A stretch of DNA of 17,273 nt. Origin: Verrucomicrobiales bacterium (GTDB lineage: Bacteria > Verrucomicrobiota > Verrucomicrobiia > Verrucomicrobiales > DEV007). Positions 8,950 through 16,215 of the stretch are shown in pieces. The stretch spans positions 1 through 17,273 of the forward strand of contig JALRFZ010000187.1 of NCBI GenBank assembly GCA_023253615.1, in the 5' to 3' direction. Within the stretch, counting starts at the first letter, position 1, and every line of letters starts with the position of its first letter. Under the pieces are notes generated by a model. The model worked only from the letters and a program-made list of their open reading frames with translations, was not told the DNA's origin and made no database searches. A program made the position numbers and the translations under genes.

Positions 8950-9981
8950 ATGCCCTACCAGATCACAGCCTTTTCCGGAGCGCAGGAGGAGCGCCGCGAC
9001 CTCGCCGGATTTCTCGCCCGTTTTGTCAGCGATGGCGAATTGCCCCACCCGCGGCCCGGCGACGATGATCCGGCCGTCTGGCTGCGGCGCATGACGTGGT
9101 GGTGGGATGAAAACCCCCATTGCCAAGAGGACTCTCCGCGCGGCTTTCTGCTTCACCACGCATCGGCCGGCCTCGTTGGATTCAGCGGCCTCATTCCTTT
9201 CACCTACACGTCCGCGGGAGAGAACATCCCCACCCTCGTGACGACGACCCTTTTCGTGCGCGATCTCCACCGCAGCGCCGTGATGGGATTGATCACCCGG
9301 CAGCGCGCCCTCGGCCGCGATTTTCAGATCATCGACGGCTCGCCGTCGCCCGAGATGCGTCGTCTCCTCGGCAAACTCGGCTACGAACACGCCGGCGACC
9401 GCTCCCAATACGTTTTCCCGACCCGGACTTTCGGGGGATCCCTCGCCCGACTCGCCCTCGTCGCGGCGGATTGGAGCGTGCCCCTGCCTTCTGCCGCCGA
9501 AACCGCCGGGTGCCGCCTCATCAACGATCCGGCACGATGGATCGAACCCGCCTCCGGCCGTGACGAGGCCGGGTCCATCCGACGCGCTTCCGACCCCGCG
9601 ACCCTCGCTTGGCTCGCGCGATGCGGATCCGAGCCTCGCGCGTTTTTCGGGCTCGTGGATGCGGACGGGGTGCCGATCGCGCGCGCCCTCGGGGTCTACA
9701 AAAAACGTGTCGGGGTGAACGCCTGCCTTTTTCTCGACCACGCCGATTTCCATCCCGGGGGCGGCGGTCTCCTCCTGCTGGTGAAAAAGCTGCTCTCCGA
9801 CCCTGCCGCGGGGCTCGCCCGCGACACCGCCATGATCGTGATCTCGCGATTCGGTTCCCCTTCGTGGCACGGCGTGCCCGGGCGGACGGCCGGATCCATC
9901 CTCCATTACCAGCTGCCCTCCCGCTGGCAGGGCCGCCCCCGGTCTTGCCTGCCCGTCGAGGGCGATCTCGTGTTGCTCTGA
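8950..9981 (+). CDS. GNAT-like acyltransferase, two-part, uncharacterised
   Basis: 343-residue soluble protein without signal peptide or membrane segments. The N-terminal half has a GNAT-like pattern: a strand with GLVGFSGLIPF (74-84), a second strand TLVTTTLFV leading to RDLHRSAVMGLI (about 95-116), then the LGKLGYEHAG ending (140-149) common to GNAT folds, where the last residues before a Tyr-containing loop would sit near the acyl donor. The C-terminal half (about 200-343) may be a second, diverged copy of the same fold (FGLVDADGVPIARALGVY). I cannot name a family with certainty. It sits 15 bases after the ligase and 17 before the glycosyltransferase, so it probably transfers the group activated by the ligase, or modifies the sugar; both are inference. 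Confidence 0.7.
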   Translation: MPYQITAFSGAQEERRDLAGFLARFVSDGELPHPRPGDDDPAVWLRRMTWWWDENPHCQEDSPRGFLLHHASAGLVGFSGLIPFTYTSAGENIPTLVTTTLFVRDLHRSAVMGLITRQRALGRDFQIIDGSPSPEMRRLLGKLGYEHAGDRSQYVFPTRTFGGSLARLALVAADWSVPLPSAAETAGCRLINDPARWIEPASGRDEAGSIRRASDPATLAWLARCGSEPRAFFGLVDADGVPIARALGVYKKRVGVNACLFLDHADFHPGGGGLLLLVKKLLSDPAAGLARDTAMIVISRFGSPSWHGVPGRTAGSILHYQLPSRWQGRPRSCLPVEGDLVLL

Positions 9982-9998
9982 TTACTTCCCCCGCATCC

Positions 9999-11234
9999 AT
10001 GAAATGCCTCTGGCTCACCCGCAAATACCCGCGTCCCACCAACAGCGGCGAATTGATCTATTCCAATGGACTCATCCGCGCGTTCGCCAGGACCGGAGTC
10101 GATCTCACCGTGCTCGCCCACGACAATGACGAGGCCCCCGTCGGCGACGGTTCCGAGGCCAGTTCCTACCGGGATGAAGACCGCGTCGAGTGGCGGCTCG
10201 GCTCGCCGCAACTGGGTTCGCGTCTGGGCAGTCTCTTCACCGCCTATCCCGCCGATTCGTGGCGTCTGAAGCAGGGCGGTCCGGAAAAGGCCTTCGTCGA
10301 AGCCATCGCGCGGGAATCGTGGGATGCGATCATCATCGACCATGCCGCCCTCGGATGGGCGCTCGGTCCCATCCGGGAACGTCGCAAGGCCACCGGCATC
10401 GCGGGGGATCCCGTGCTCGTCTACATCTCGCACAATCACGAGGCGAAGGTGCGGCGGGAAGTCGCGCGAAACTCCTCCGCGGGCCTCCCCCGGCGCCTCG
10501 CCCTCCGCCTCGATGCCGAAAAATACGCCCGGCAGGAAGAGGCCCTCTGCCGCGAGGTCGACCTCGTCACCGCCATCACTCCGGCCGAGGTCGAGGCCTA
10601 TCGCGATCAATTTCCGCGGCAGCGATACCTCTGCCTCACCCCCGGATACGAGGGACCCTTCCATGCCGATCGTATCATCACAGCCGCGACCCCGCGCCGG
10701 GTGGTGATGTCGGGATCCTTCGAATGGATCGCGAAACGGATCAATCTCGAGCGTTTCCTCGAACAGGCCGCCGCTCCGCTCGCCGATGCCGGAGTGGGGC
10801 TGCAGATCGTCGGAAAGACCGATGAAGACTTCCGCCGGGCCATGATCGGGCGTTTTCCCGGCGTCGATTTCGTCGGGCGCGTCCCGGAAATGACGCCCTA
10901 CCTCCTCGAAGCGCGACTTGGCTTGATCGTCGAAGAATTCGGCGGCGGCTTCAAACTGAAGACCCTCGAATACCTCTTCCACGGGCTTCCGCTCGCCGGA
11001 CTCGTCCAGGCCGTCGAAGGATTGCCCCTGCAAAGTCCCGGACATCTCATCCTCGAGCGCGACGTGCCCGCCCTGATGCGATCCGTGATCGATGCCATCG
11101 ACGACCTCGACCGTCTCAATGCCATGCGCGCCGGTGCCTTCGCCCTCTGCCGCGAAGCCTTCCGGTGGGAGGATCGCGGACGCATGCTGCACGAGGCCCT
11201 CCTCGAGCGCCGCGGGGTCGCCCTCGCCGGATGA
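9999..11234 (+). CDS. GT-B glycosyltransferase, family 1/4-like
   Basis: 411-residue cytoplasmic or membrane-associated sugar transferase. The N-terminal Rossmann domain starts MKCLWLTRKYPRP with the Gly-containing loop NSGELIYSNGL that usually binds the acceptor side, and the middle has YISHNHEAK and the ITPAEVEAYR helix. The C-terminal nucleotide-sugar domain has VVMSGSFEWIAKRIN, LQIVGKTDED, FVGRVPEM and the donor-binding Glu-rich motif EEFGGGFKLKTLEYL (312-326), followed by HGLPLAG. These are marks of the retaining GT4-type enzymes. The ATG at 9999 is chosen: the same frame is open far upstream, but that part overlaps the preceding gene and is basic low-complexity sequence. It is the last gene of the ligase-acyltransferase-glycosyltransferase set; donor and acceptor are unknown. 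Confidence 0.88.
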   Translation: MKCLWLTRKYPRPTNSGELIYSNGLIRAFARTGVDLTVLAHDNDEAPVGDGSEASSYRDEDRVEWRLGSPQLGSRLGSLFTAYPADSWRLKQGGPEKAFVEAIARESWDAIIIDHAALGWALGPIRERRKATGIAGDPVLVYISHNHEAKVRREVARNSSAGLPRRLALRLDAEKYARQEEALCREVDLVTAITPAEVEAYRDQFPRQRYLCLTPGYEGPFHADRIITAATPRRVVMSGSFEWIAKRINLERFLEQAAAPLADAGVGLQIVGKTDEDFRRAMIGRFPGVDFVGRVPEMTPYLLEARLGLIVEEFGGGFKLKTLEYLFHGLPLAGLVQAVEGLPLQSPGHLILERDVPALMRSVIDAIDDLDRLNAMRAGAFALCREAFRWEDRGRMLHEALLERRGVALAG

Positions 11235-11338
11235 AAATCGCGTCGCCGGCGTATCCCGCCACGGGCCGTTCTCGTAACTTCCCTTGTCCGCATTCGCGTT
11301 GACATCCCCTGAATTGACGCTTCCTTGCCCGCGAAATT

Positions 11339-12028
11339 ATGAGCTCCGACTCCTCCGAATCGAAAAGTCCACTCGCCACCCTTCTTGGGAACGGCTTCCT
11401 CGTGTTGATTCCCCTTTCCCTCATCGTGATGCTCGGGGTCGTCGGCTTCGCCTTCATCGGCGGAATGAAAGACGACACCAAGAAGGAGGAAGTCGCCGCT
11501 GCCGCGCCCGCCGCCCCTGCCGCCGCCGATGCCTCGGCCGCACCCGCCGCCCCGGCTGACTCCACCGCTGCCGCCGGAGGTGCTCCCGCTCCGGCTCCTG
11601 CCGCCGCCCCCGCTGCCGCGATCGATCCCGAGGTGATGGCCCTTGGCAAACAATCCTACATGCTCTGCGCCGCCTGCCACGGACCCGACGGCAAGGGCCT
11701 CAAAGCCGGCCCGGCCCTCATGGCCCCCAGTCTGGTGGGTTCGGAGATGCTCGTCGGCGATCCTGACAAGGGTCTCCTCGTCGTGCTCAAGGGCATCGCC
11801 AAGGAGAACATGAATTACATGGGCGTGATGGCCCCTCTCGCCGCGGGCCTTGATGACCAGAAACTCGCCGCCGTGATGACCTACGTCCGCAACGAGTGGG
11901 GCAACAGCGCCCCCGCCGTGACCGTGGAGCAAGCCGCCGCCGCCCGCGCGAAATTCGCCGACGTGAACGCCCCCGCAGGAGTCAAGCGCGCCGAGATCGA
12001 CGCGATCGTCGAAGCCCACAAGAAGTGA
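11339..12028 (+). CDS. Membrane-anchored monohaem cytochrome c
   Basis: 229-residue class I cytochrome c. A short cytoplasmic N-terminus is followed by one membrane anchor at about 20-42 (FLVLIPLSLIVMLGVVGFAF), then an Ala/Pro-rich flexible linker (about 51-94) and a haem domain with the single covalent haem site CAACH (Cys110, Cys113, His114). Met164 (VMAP) is the best candidate for the distal axial ligand. A charged, Ala-rich tail (about 195-229) follows the usual end of the fold. The layout suits an electron shuttle tethered on the periplasmic side, for example to a terminal oxidase or an alternative complex III, though no oxidase gene is here. It follows the glycosyltransferase after 104 bases, so it may have its own promoter; none is obvious. 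Confidence 0.9.
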   Translation: MSSDSSESKSPLATLLGNGFLVLIPLSLIVMLGVVGFAFIGGMKDDTKKEEVAAAAPAAPAAADASAAPAAPADSTAAAGGAPAPAPAAAPAAAIDPEVMALGKQSYMLCAACHGPDGKGLKAGPALMAPSLVGSEMLVGDPDKGLLVVLKGIAKENMNYMGVMAPLAAGLDDQKLAAVMTYVRNEWGNSAPAVTVEQAAAARAKFADVNAPAGVKRAEIDAIVEAHKK

Positions 12029-12059
12029 TCCTTCCACCGGAGAGGGTCGGGTCGTCGGC

Positions 12060-12284
12060 TCAACCCTGTGTGGTCGCGCGGTCTTTCCGGAATTGTCCGA
12101 TTTCCGCGACGTAGTGGTAGCCGAGTTCCTTCATCCTCGCTTCGAGCCGTTCCTGGTCGAGGTCGTGGGTGCGGCAGAGATCCTCGAGATCCTCGCAATC
12201 GTTCCGCAGGGCCGTGTTGACGAGACCCGGGAGCAGATCGGGATGGATCGTTTCAAAGCGGTGCAGATTCATGGATTCGGTCAC
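12060..12284 (-). CDS. Small DUF4250-like protein coupled to pyruvate kinase
   Basis: 74-residue acidic protein with no membrane segment. The pattern DLLPGLVNTALRNDCEDL, then LCRTHDLDQERLEARMKELG and YHYVAEIGQFR matches what I remember of DUF4250 (LLSFVNxKLRDxYxxLDxLCxxLxVDxxxLxxxLxxIGYxYxxxxNQF), a family of unknown function. The GTG at 12284-12282 overlaps the pyruvate kinase TGA as GTGA, which argues for translational coupling; an internal ATG at 12272 would give 70 residues. A much longer reading of the same frame upstream (to 12665) lies antisense-free but out of frame inside the pyruvate kinase gene and is not believed. The overlap suggests it is made in proportion to pyruvate kinase, but no function can be stated. 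Confidence 0.72.
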   Translation of the reverse strand: MTESMNLHRFETIHPDLLPGLVNTALRNDCEDLEDLCRTHDLDQERLEARMKELGYHYVAEIGQFRKDRATTQG

Positions 12285-13687
12285 GCGTGACGCAGCAGCA
12301 CCGCCCCATTGTCGAATCCGGGCAGGAGCACGTCGCTGACGATCACCACGGGATCGCCCGCCTCGACGAGGCCTTTTTCCCGCAGCCAGGCGAGGGCGAG
12401 GCGCGTGTTTTCCGCCGGATCGGCGGCGAGGTCGAACCGCACCGGAAGGACCGCCCGGTTCATCACCAGGGATCGCACCACCGCGGCATCGGGAGAAAAG
12501 GCGAAAATCGGTGCCCGTCCCGGACGCAGGTTCGCCGCGACATTCGCGAGCACGCCGCGGGCGGTGAAAACGAGGAGGCTGGATCGCTCCAGCGAGGCGG
12601 CGAGGAGCACGGCGGAACGGACGAGTTGCTCCTTTTCCGATTTCAATTCCAGGGTAGCCGAACATCCCGCCACCGGTTCACGCTCGATGCGCCGGGCGAT
12701 GCGGTCGAGCGTCTCCACGCATTTCACCGGGTAGCGGCCGACGGAGGTTTCCCCGCTGAGCATGATGGCGTCGGCCTGCTCGAAGACGGCGTTGGCCACA
12801 TCGGTGACCTCGGCCCGGGTCGGCACCGGATTTTCCACCATGGATTCGAGCATGTGGGTCGCGACGATCACCTTGCGTCCGATCCGCGCGCATTCCGCGA
12901 CGATGCGGCGCTGCACGACGGGCAGTTCCTCGAGATGCACTTCGATGCCGAGGTCGCCGCGCGCCACCATCACCGCATCGGATTCCGTGACGATGCCGGC
13001 GAGATGTTTCACCGCTTCCTGATCCTCGATCTTGGCGACGATGGAGGCCTGGCTGCCGAGTGCGCGCAGCTTTTCACGGAGCAGGGCGACATGGGCGGCG
13101 TCGCGAACGAAGCTGATCGCCACGAAATCGGCTCCGATCGAGGCGGCGAGCGCGATGTCGCGCTCGTCTTTCTCTGTCAGCACGGGCAGATGCACGAGGA
13201 TGCCGGGCAGATTGATGTGGCGGCGCGATCCCATCGCCCCGTCCGTCAGCACCTCGCCGACGACACGGCCGGGCTCGATCCGCGTGACCCGGAAATGCAG
13301 TTCGCCGTTGTCGACGAGCATCACGTCGCCCTCGCGGAGATCGCCGTGGAGACCTTCGTAGTTCGTCGTCACGGAGAGGGCGCGGGTGGGGGAGAGGTCG
13401 GCGTTGCGGAACTCCACCAGATCACCGCGTTTGAGGGCGAGTTTGCCCTCGACGTCGCCGGTGCGGATCGAAGGTCCCTGCAGATCGACGAGGGTCGCGA
13501 CCTCGACCCCGAGCGAGGCGGCCTCGGACCGGACCGTGGCCACGATCTCGCGCACCCAATCGTGGGCCGCGTGGCTCATGTTCAGGCGGAAAATGCCCGC
13601 TCCGGCGGTGATGAGCGATCGGATCACCTCGGGTGCGCTCGTGGCCGGGCCGAGGGTGCAGATGAGTTTGGTTTTGCGAAGGGACAT
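12281..13687 (-). CDS. pyk: Pyruvate kinase
   Basis: Converts phosphoenolpyruvate and ADP to pyruvate and ATP in lower glycolysis. The 468-residue product has the usual A/B/C layout: TKLICTLGPAT (6-16), the active-site RLNMSHA (34-40; Arg34, Asn36, Ser38), LQGPSIRTG, the B-domain (about 75-165), KIEDQEAV with the catalytic Lys219 and Glu221, VARGDLGIE (241-249), ATHMLESM (276-283) and LSGETSVGRYPV. Two family-typical positions differ: SHA in place of SHG and ATH in place of ATQ; I know of the latter in other pyruvate kinases and expect activity. The C-terminal allosteric domain is full length. The frame extends upstream to 13792, but MSLRKTK at 13687 is the family-like start. The stop overlaps the next gene, a DUF4250-like protein. 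Confidence 0.95.
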   Translation of the reverse strand: MSLRKTKLICTLGPATSAPEVIRSLITAGAGIFRLNMSHAAHDWVREIVATVRSEAASLGVEVATLVDLQGPSIRTGDVEGKLALKRGDLVEFRNADLSPTRALSVTTNYEGLHGDLREGDVMLVDNGELHFRVTRIEPGRVVGEVLTDGAMGSRRHINLPGILVHLPVLTEKDERDIALAASIGADFVAISFVRDAAHVALLREKLRALGSQASIVAKIEDQEAVKHLAGIVTESDAVMVARGDLGIEVHLEELPVVQRRIVAECARIGRKVIVATHMLESMVENPVPTRAEVTDVANAVFEQADAIMLSGETSVGRYPVKCVETLDRIARRIEREPVAGCSATLELKSEKEQLVRSAVLLAASLERSSLLVFTARGVLANVAANLRPGRAPIFAFSPDAAVVRSLVMNRAVLPVRFDLAADPAENTRLALAWLREKGLVEAGDPVVIVSDVLLPGFDNGAVLLRHA

Positions 13688-13760
13688 GGGGGTGGTCGGG
13701 GACGCGGCCAGTGTAGAGTCTCCTGCTTGACGCGGCAAGGTGCCGCCTGGAAAATCCGGC

Positions 13761-14278
13761 ATGAGCGATCCCCTCGATGAAACCTCCGCCACTTACGCTT
13801 CCGAAGGCCCCACCGGAGTCTTCAGCCGCGAGGCCAACGGGCGGCATCAGTTGCCCACCCCATTTGCCGTTCCCTCATGGGAGCCTCGCCTGGCGATCGA
13901 TCATCCTTCGATCGAAGCCGGTGCTCTCGCGGCTTCGATCGAGTTCCACCTGAAGGTCCGCCTCTGGCGGATCAGCGGCGAAGAACGTTTCATCATCCAC
14001 GATTGTGGTCCGACGCGGCGGCTTCTCTATTTCAAGGGGACGCACTTCGCGGCGGGATTCAAGCCGTGGCCGGTCGAATCGGCCGGTGCGTCCATCGAGG
14101 AGGCGTCGGAAAGAATCGCCTCCTGGCTCGCCGGGGAGGCGGAGTATCCGCCCCAACCGTGGTTCGAGGGTTCGGAAAGCCGGGTTTCCAGCTCTACGAG
14201 GTTCCCGACCAGGAACCTCCCCGCGTCTGCTACGGGGGATTGCTCGTCGAACCGAAACGGTTCGAGATCCACAAGTGA
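13761..14278 (+). pseudogene. Uncharacterised gene with a one-base frameshift
   Basis: The frame from the ATG at 13761 encodes MSDPLDETSATYASEG, then a well-composed region (SIEFHLKVRLWRISGEERF, GPTRRLLYFKGTHFAAGF) up to PPQPWFEG near 14170. After that the same frame turns into Ser/Arg-rich sequence. The frame one base earlier carries on sensibly as FGKPGFQLYEVPDQ, CYGGLLVEPKRFEIHK and a TGA at 14276-14278. Adding one G to the GGG at 14168-14170 would restore a single 172-residue protein. The break is therefore either a real frameshift or a homopolymer sequencing error. No family is recognised; the product would be soluble. It diverges from pyruvate kinase, with starts 73 bases apart. Confidence 0.6.
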
Positions 14279-14305
14279 GAATGGACGGCCGTCCGCCGCC
14301 AAAAC

Positions 14306-14389
14306 TCAGCCCCTCACGAGATAACGGAAGGCGGCGGCGCCGACCAGGAGGAAGACGATAGCGATGACGAGTCCGGTGAAAATGGCCAT
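14306..14389 (-). CDS. Candidate 27-residue single-span membrane microprotein
   Basis: An ATG at 14389-14387 opens a 28-codon frame that reads MAIFTGLVIAIV, FLLVGAAAF, then RYLVRG and TGA. It is one continuous hydrophobic helix of about 20 residues with a basic C-terminal end (Arg at 22 and 25), as in small accessory membrane proteins such as KdpF; I see no closer resemblance and no kdp genes nearby. Codons follow the GC-rich usage of the neighbours. It occupies a stretch with no other gene, has no obvious Shine-Dalgarno sequence, and converges with the frameshifted gene. It could be a chance frame; the orderly hydrophobic-then-basic layout is the argument for it. Confidence 0.4.
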   Translation of the reverse strand: MAIFTGLVIAIVFLLVGAAAFRYLVRG

Positions 14390-14409
14390 GGCCGGAAGAG
14401 TTAACACAG

Positions 14410-14426
14410 TTTGGCCAATTGCCAAA
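14410..14426. promoter_or_regulatory. Palindromic candidate operator between divergent genes
   Basis: TTTGGC and GCCAAA face each other across CAATT, with an inner perfect palindrome TTGGCCAA (14411-14418). It lies 21 bases upstream of the microprotein ATG and 98 bases upstream of the PrsW-like gene, the position expected for a repressor or activator site. The local sequence is also AT-rich (TTAACACAG just beside it), consistent with a promoter. No regulator can be named and the site could be chance. Confidence 0.25.
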
Positions 14427-14523
14427 TCGGAAGATGCGGCGGAGTCAGCATCCCTGAAGAGGGGCGCTGCGCCAATCTCCCCGCCTTTGCAAATCGACCG
14501 GGGCGATTTTAGGGTCGCGAGTC

Positions 14524-15564
14524 ATGACTCTTTTCCTCGCCTCCGTCACCCTCGGCATCGTGCCCATGGTCATCTACGCCCTCGTCGTCTGGCGGCTCGA
14601 CCGTTGGGAAAAGGAGCCCTTCCCCCTTCTCCTCGCCGCCTTTTGCTGGGGCGCGGTGCCCTCAATCCTCTTCGCCCTGGTCGCCCAACTCGTCTTCGGC
14701 AGCCCGCCTCCCCCCGAGGGGGGCGAGGTCTCGCTGATGAGCGAGCTCTACGATGCCAGCTTCCTCGCGCCGCTGACCGAGGAACTCGTGAAGGCCTTCG
14801 GCGTTTTCCTCATCTTCCGGATCTTCCACCGCGAGGTCGATTCCGTGCTTGATGGACTCGTCTACGGCAGCATGGTCGGGTTCGGATTCTCCGCGGTGGA
14901 GAATGCCTTTTATTTCATGGGACAACCCGACGCGGGCAGTTTCCTCCTCCTCTTTTTCCTCCGCGCCTTCATTTTCGGCATGCTCCACGCCCTCTTCACC
15001 GGGCTCTTCGGCGTGGGCCTGGCCCTCGGAAAATTTTCGGGAAATCCGTTCGGCAAGCTCTTCTGGCCGGCGCTCGGGCTGGGTCTGGCGATGGCGACGC
15101 ACGCGCTCCACAACTACTTCGCGACCCTCGGCGGAGAACATCTTCTCTACGCAATCGGCGGGGTGACGGTGGGGATCCTCTGGTTCGGCGCGACCGCCTG
15201 GATCTGTCTTTACCATGAGAGCCGCTGGATCCGCATCCAGCTTTCGGAAGAGGTGGAGAAAGGCGTGATCTTCGCCGAGCAGGCCCTCGCGGCCGCGGAT
15301 TTCTGGAAACGGAGCAGCCTCTTCGGCGGTTGGAGCCGGCGTCACCTGCTGCATGAGGCGACCGAATTGGCCTATCAGAAGCAAAAGGCGCTGCGACACG
15401 GGCTGGACGCCGATCTGCAATCGCGTATCGCCCGCCTGCGCGAGCGGGTGAGGTCGTTGAGCCATGCCGATCCCTTGGTCGCGAGCGGGGTGATCCGGCC
15501 GGGACGGCCGTTGCCGCCGCCCTTGCCCCCGAAACGCAGGGTGCCTCCACCCTTGCCGGGCTGA
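14524..15564 (+). CDS. PrsW-family intramembrane glutamic protease
   Basis: 346-residue polytopic membrane protein of the PrsW/M82 family, which cleaves anti-sigma factors or other membrane proteins. The family motifs are present and in order: EELVK (86-90), FSAVEN (122-127), His155 in the HALFTGLFG segment and His193/His196 in THALHNYF. About eight hydrophobic segments cover residues 1-225. The C-terminal third (about 230-346) is soluble and ends in a Pro/Arg-rich tail (PPPLPPKRRVPPPLPG), which could be a docking tail. AGGG at 14511-14514 is a likely ribosome binding site for the ATG at 14524. No sigma/anti-sigma pair is adjacent, so the substrate is unknown; function is assigned by motif only. 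Confidence 0.85.
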   Translation: MTLFLASVTLGIVPMVIYALVVWRLDRWEKEPFPLLLAAFCWGAVPSILFALVAQLVFGSPPPPEGGEVSLMSELYDASFLAPLTEELVKAFGVFLIFRIFHREVDSVLDGLVYGSMVGFGFSAVENAFYFMGQPDAGSFLLLFFLRAFIFGMLHALFTGLFGVGLALGKFSGNPFGKLFWPALGLGLAMATHALHNYFATLGGEHLLYAIGGVTVGILWFGATAWICLYHESRWIRIQLSEEVEKGVIFAEQALAAADFWKRSSLFGGWSRRHLLHEATELAYQKQKALRHGLDADLQSRIARLRERVRSLSHADPLVASGVIRPGRPLPPPLPPKRRVPPPLPG

Positions 15565-15600
15565 GCGGGGGCGTGGGGATTGATCTCCGGGCCCGTTGAT

Positions 15601-15624
15601 GGGCGGAATGCAATTCCGCCCTAC
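15601..15624 (+). repeat. REP-like palindrome, copy 1
   Basis: A perfect 9-base stem, GGGCGGAAT against ATTCCGCCC, closes over the loop GCA (15610-15612) and is followed by the tail CTAC. The same tail, reversed as GTAG, starts copy 2, so the two copies are in inverted orientation. An outer inverted repeat CCCGTTGA (15592-15599) and TCAACGGG (15634-15641) frames this copy. It lies between the PrsW-like gene and the convergent 141-residue protein gene, where such elements usually sit, and may act as a bidirectional transcription end. Confidence 0.75.
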
Positions 15625-15657
15625 TTGGTGTGCTCAACGGGGGGCGTGGGGGAGAAA

Positions 15658-15680
15658 GTAGGGCGGATTTGCAATCCGCC
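15658..15680 (-). repeat. REP-like palindrome, copy 2, inverted to copy 1
   Basis: GTAG followed by a perfect 8-base stem, GGCGGATT (15662-15669) against AATCCGCC (15673-15680), over the loop TGC. Together with copy 1 it forms an inverted REP pair 33 bases apart (REPIN/BIME-like). Such pairs are normally mobilised by REP-associated tyrosine transposases, a possible fragment of which is at the left edge of this window. Confidence 0.75.
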
Positions 15681-15710
15681 TCCGGAGCCACGAGCCGGCC
15701 ACCCTGGGGA

Positions 15711-16136
15711 TCACACGAACGATTGGTGCAGGCGCAGGTAGCTTTCCCACTGCACGGGGCGCATCGCGTAGACGCCTTCGGTACGACGGCCGATGCCGGG
15801 ATCGTAGACCTCCCAACCGTAGCGGGAATGGCGGCGACCGTAGTCGAAGCGATAGATCCACTCGCCGAATTCATCGCGGCGCCAGAGGGCCGGATCGGTG
15901 CCGGGCACGGTTTCGGCATTCTGCCAGACGCTCTCGATCACGTAGCGGTCGTATCCTCCGACGCGCGGAGCGGGATCCTCGGCGACCAGCGAAAGATCGT
16001 CGTAGCCGCCGCGACTCGCGGAGGGAGCGAGAAAGGCGCCGGAATCGCAATCGCTCGCCGGGAGGTTGGTCTCGCCCCTGCCGGGAAATTCCAGCCGGGA
16101 CTCGTCCGCATCGTTTTCGCTTTGGTCGTAGAACAT
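15711..16136 (-). CDS. Uncharacterised 141-residue protein, possible degenerate HNH-like C-terminus
   Basis: Soluble acidic protein beginning MFYDQSENDADESRLEF, with a low-complexity first half and a dense, aromatic second half: DRYVIESVWQNAETVPGTDP, LWRRDEFGEWIYRFDYG, SRYGWEVYDPG and VQWESYLRLHQSF. The spacing Trp-x-x-Asp-x-x-Gly-x-x-Ile ... Tyr-Gly ... Tyr-Gly-Trp-Glu-Val recalls the lead-in to HNH-type folds I have seen as YGWEIDH, but the metal-binding His is replaced (VYDPG), so nuclease activity is not expected. This is a weak recall, not an assignment. It has a candidate promoter and an AT-rich leader of its own, and is separated from the PrsW-like gene by the REP pair. Confidence 0.7.
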   Translation of the reverse strand: MFYDQSENDADESRLEFPGRGETNLPASDCDSGAFLAPSASRGGYDDLSLVAEDPAPRVGGYDRYVIESVWQNAETVPGTDPALWRRDEFGEWIYRFDYGRRHSRYGWEVYDPGIGRRTEGVYAMRPVQWESYLRLHQSFV

Positions 16137-16158
16137 GTTTATTCTTTTGAACAGTTTT

Positions 16159-16186
16159 AATCTACGGCGATTCGGGATCTTGCCAA
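16159..16186 (-). promoter_or_regulatory. Candidate promoter of the 141-residue protein gene
   Basis: On the minus strand TTGGCA (16181-16186) is followed after 16 bases by TAGATT (16159-16164), five and four matches to the -35 and -10 consensus. The start codon is 23 bases further on, in an AT-rich leader. It lies in the 79-base gap after the chimeric gene. Confidence 0.35.
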
Positions 16187-16215
16187 GCGAAATTCTTTCC
16201 CGACCCGGAACGAAA

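Noticed and set aside
7402..9906. An 834-codon open frame on the minus strand opposite the ligase and acyltransferase genes
   Set aside because: Antisense shadow of GC-rich coding DNA; its peptide is Glu/Gly/Arg-rich low complexity, whereas the plus strand has intact ANL motifs.
11299..11327. TTGACA at 11299-11304 as a promoter for the cytochrome c gene
   Set aside because: No -10-like sequence lies at 16-18 bases.
12287..13780. A 497-codon open frame on the plus strand opposite pyruvate kinase
   Set aside because: Shadow of pyk, with His/Asp/Gly-rich composition and no domain; the minus strand shows the whole pyruvate kinase motif set.
14519..14530. Perfect 12-base palindrome GAGTCATGACTC centred on the PrsW-like start codon
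   Set aside because: A few perfect 12-base palindromes are expected by chance in a window this long; no second copy or other support.
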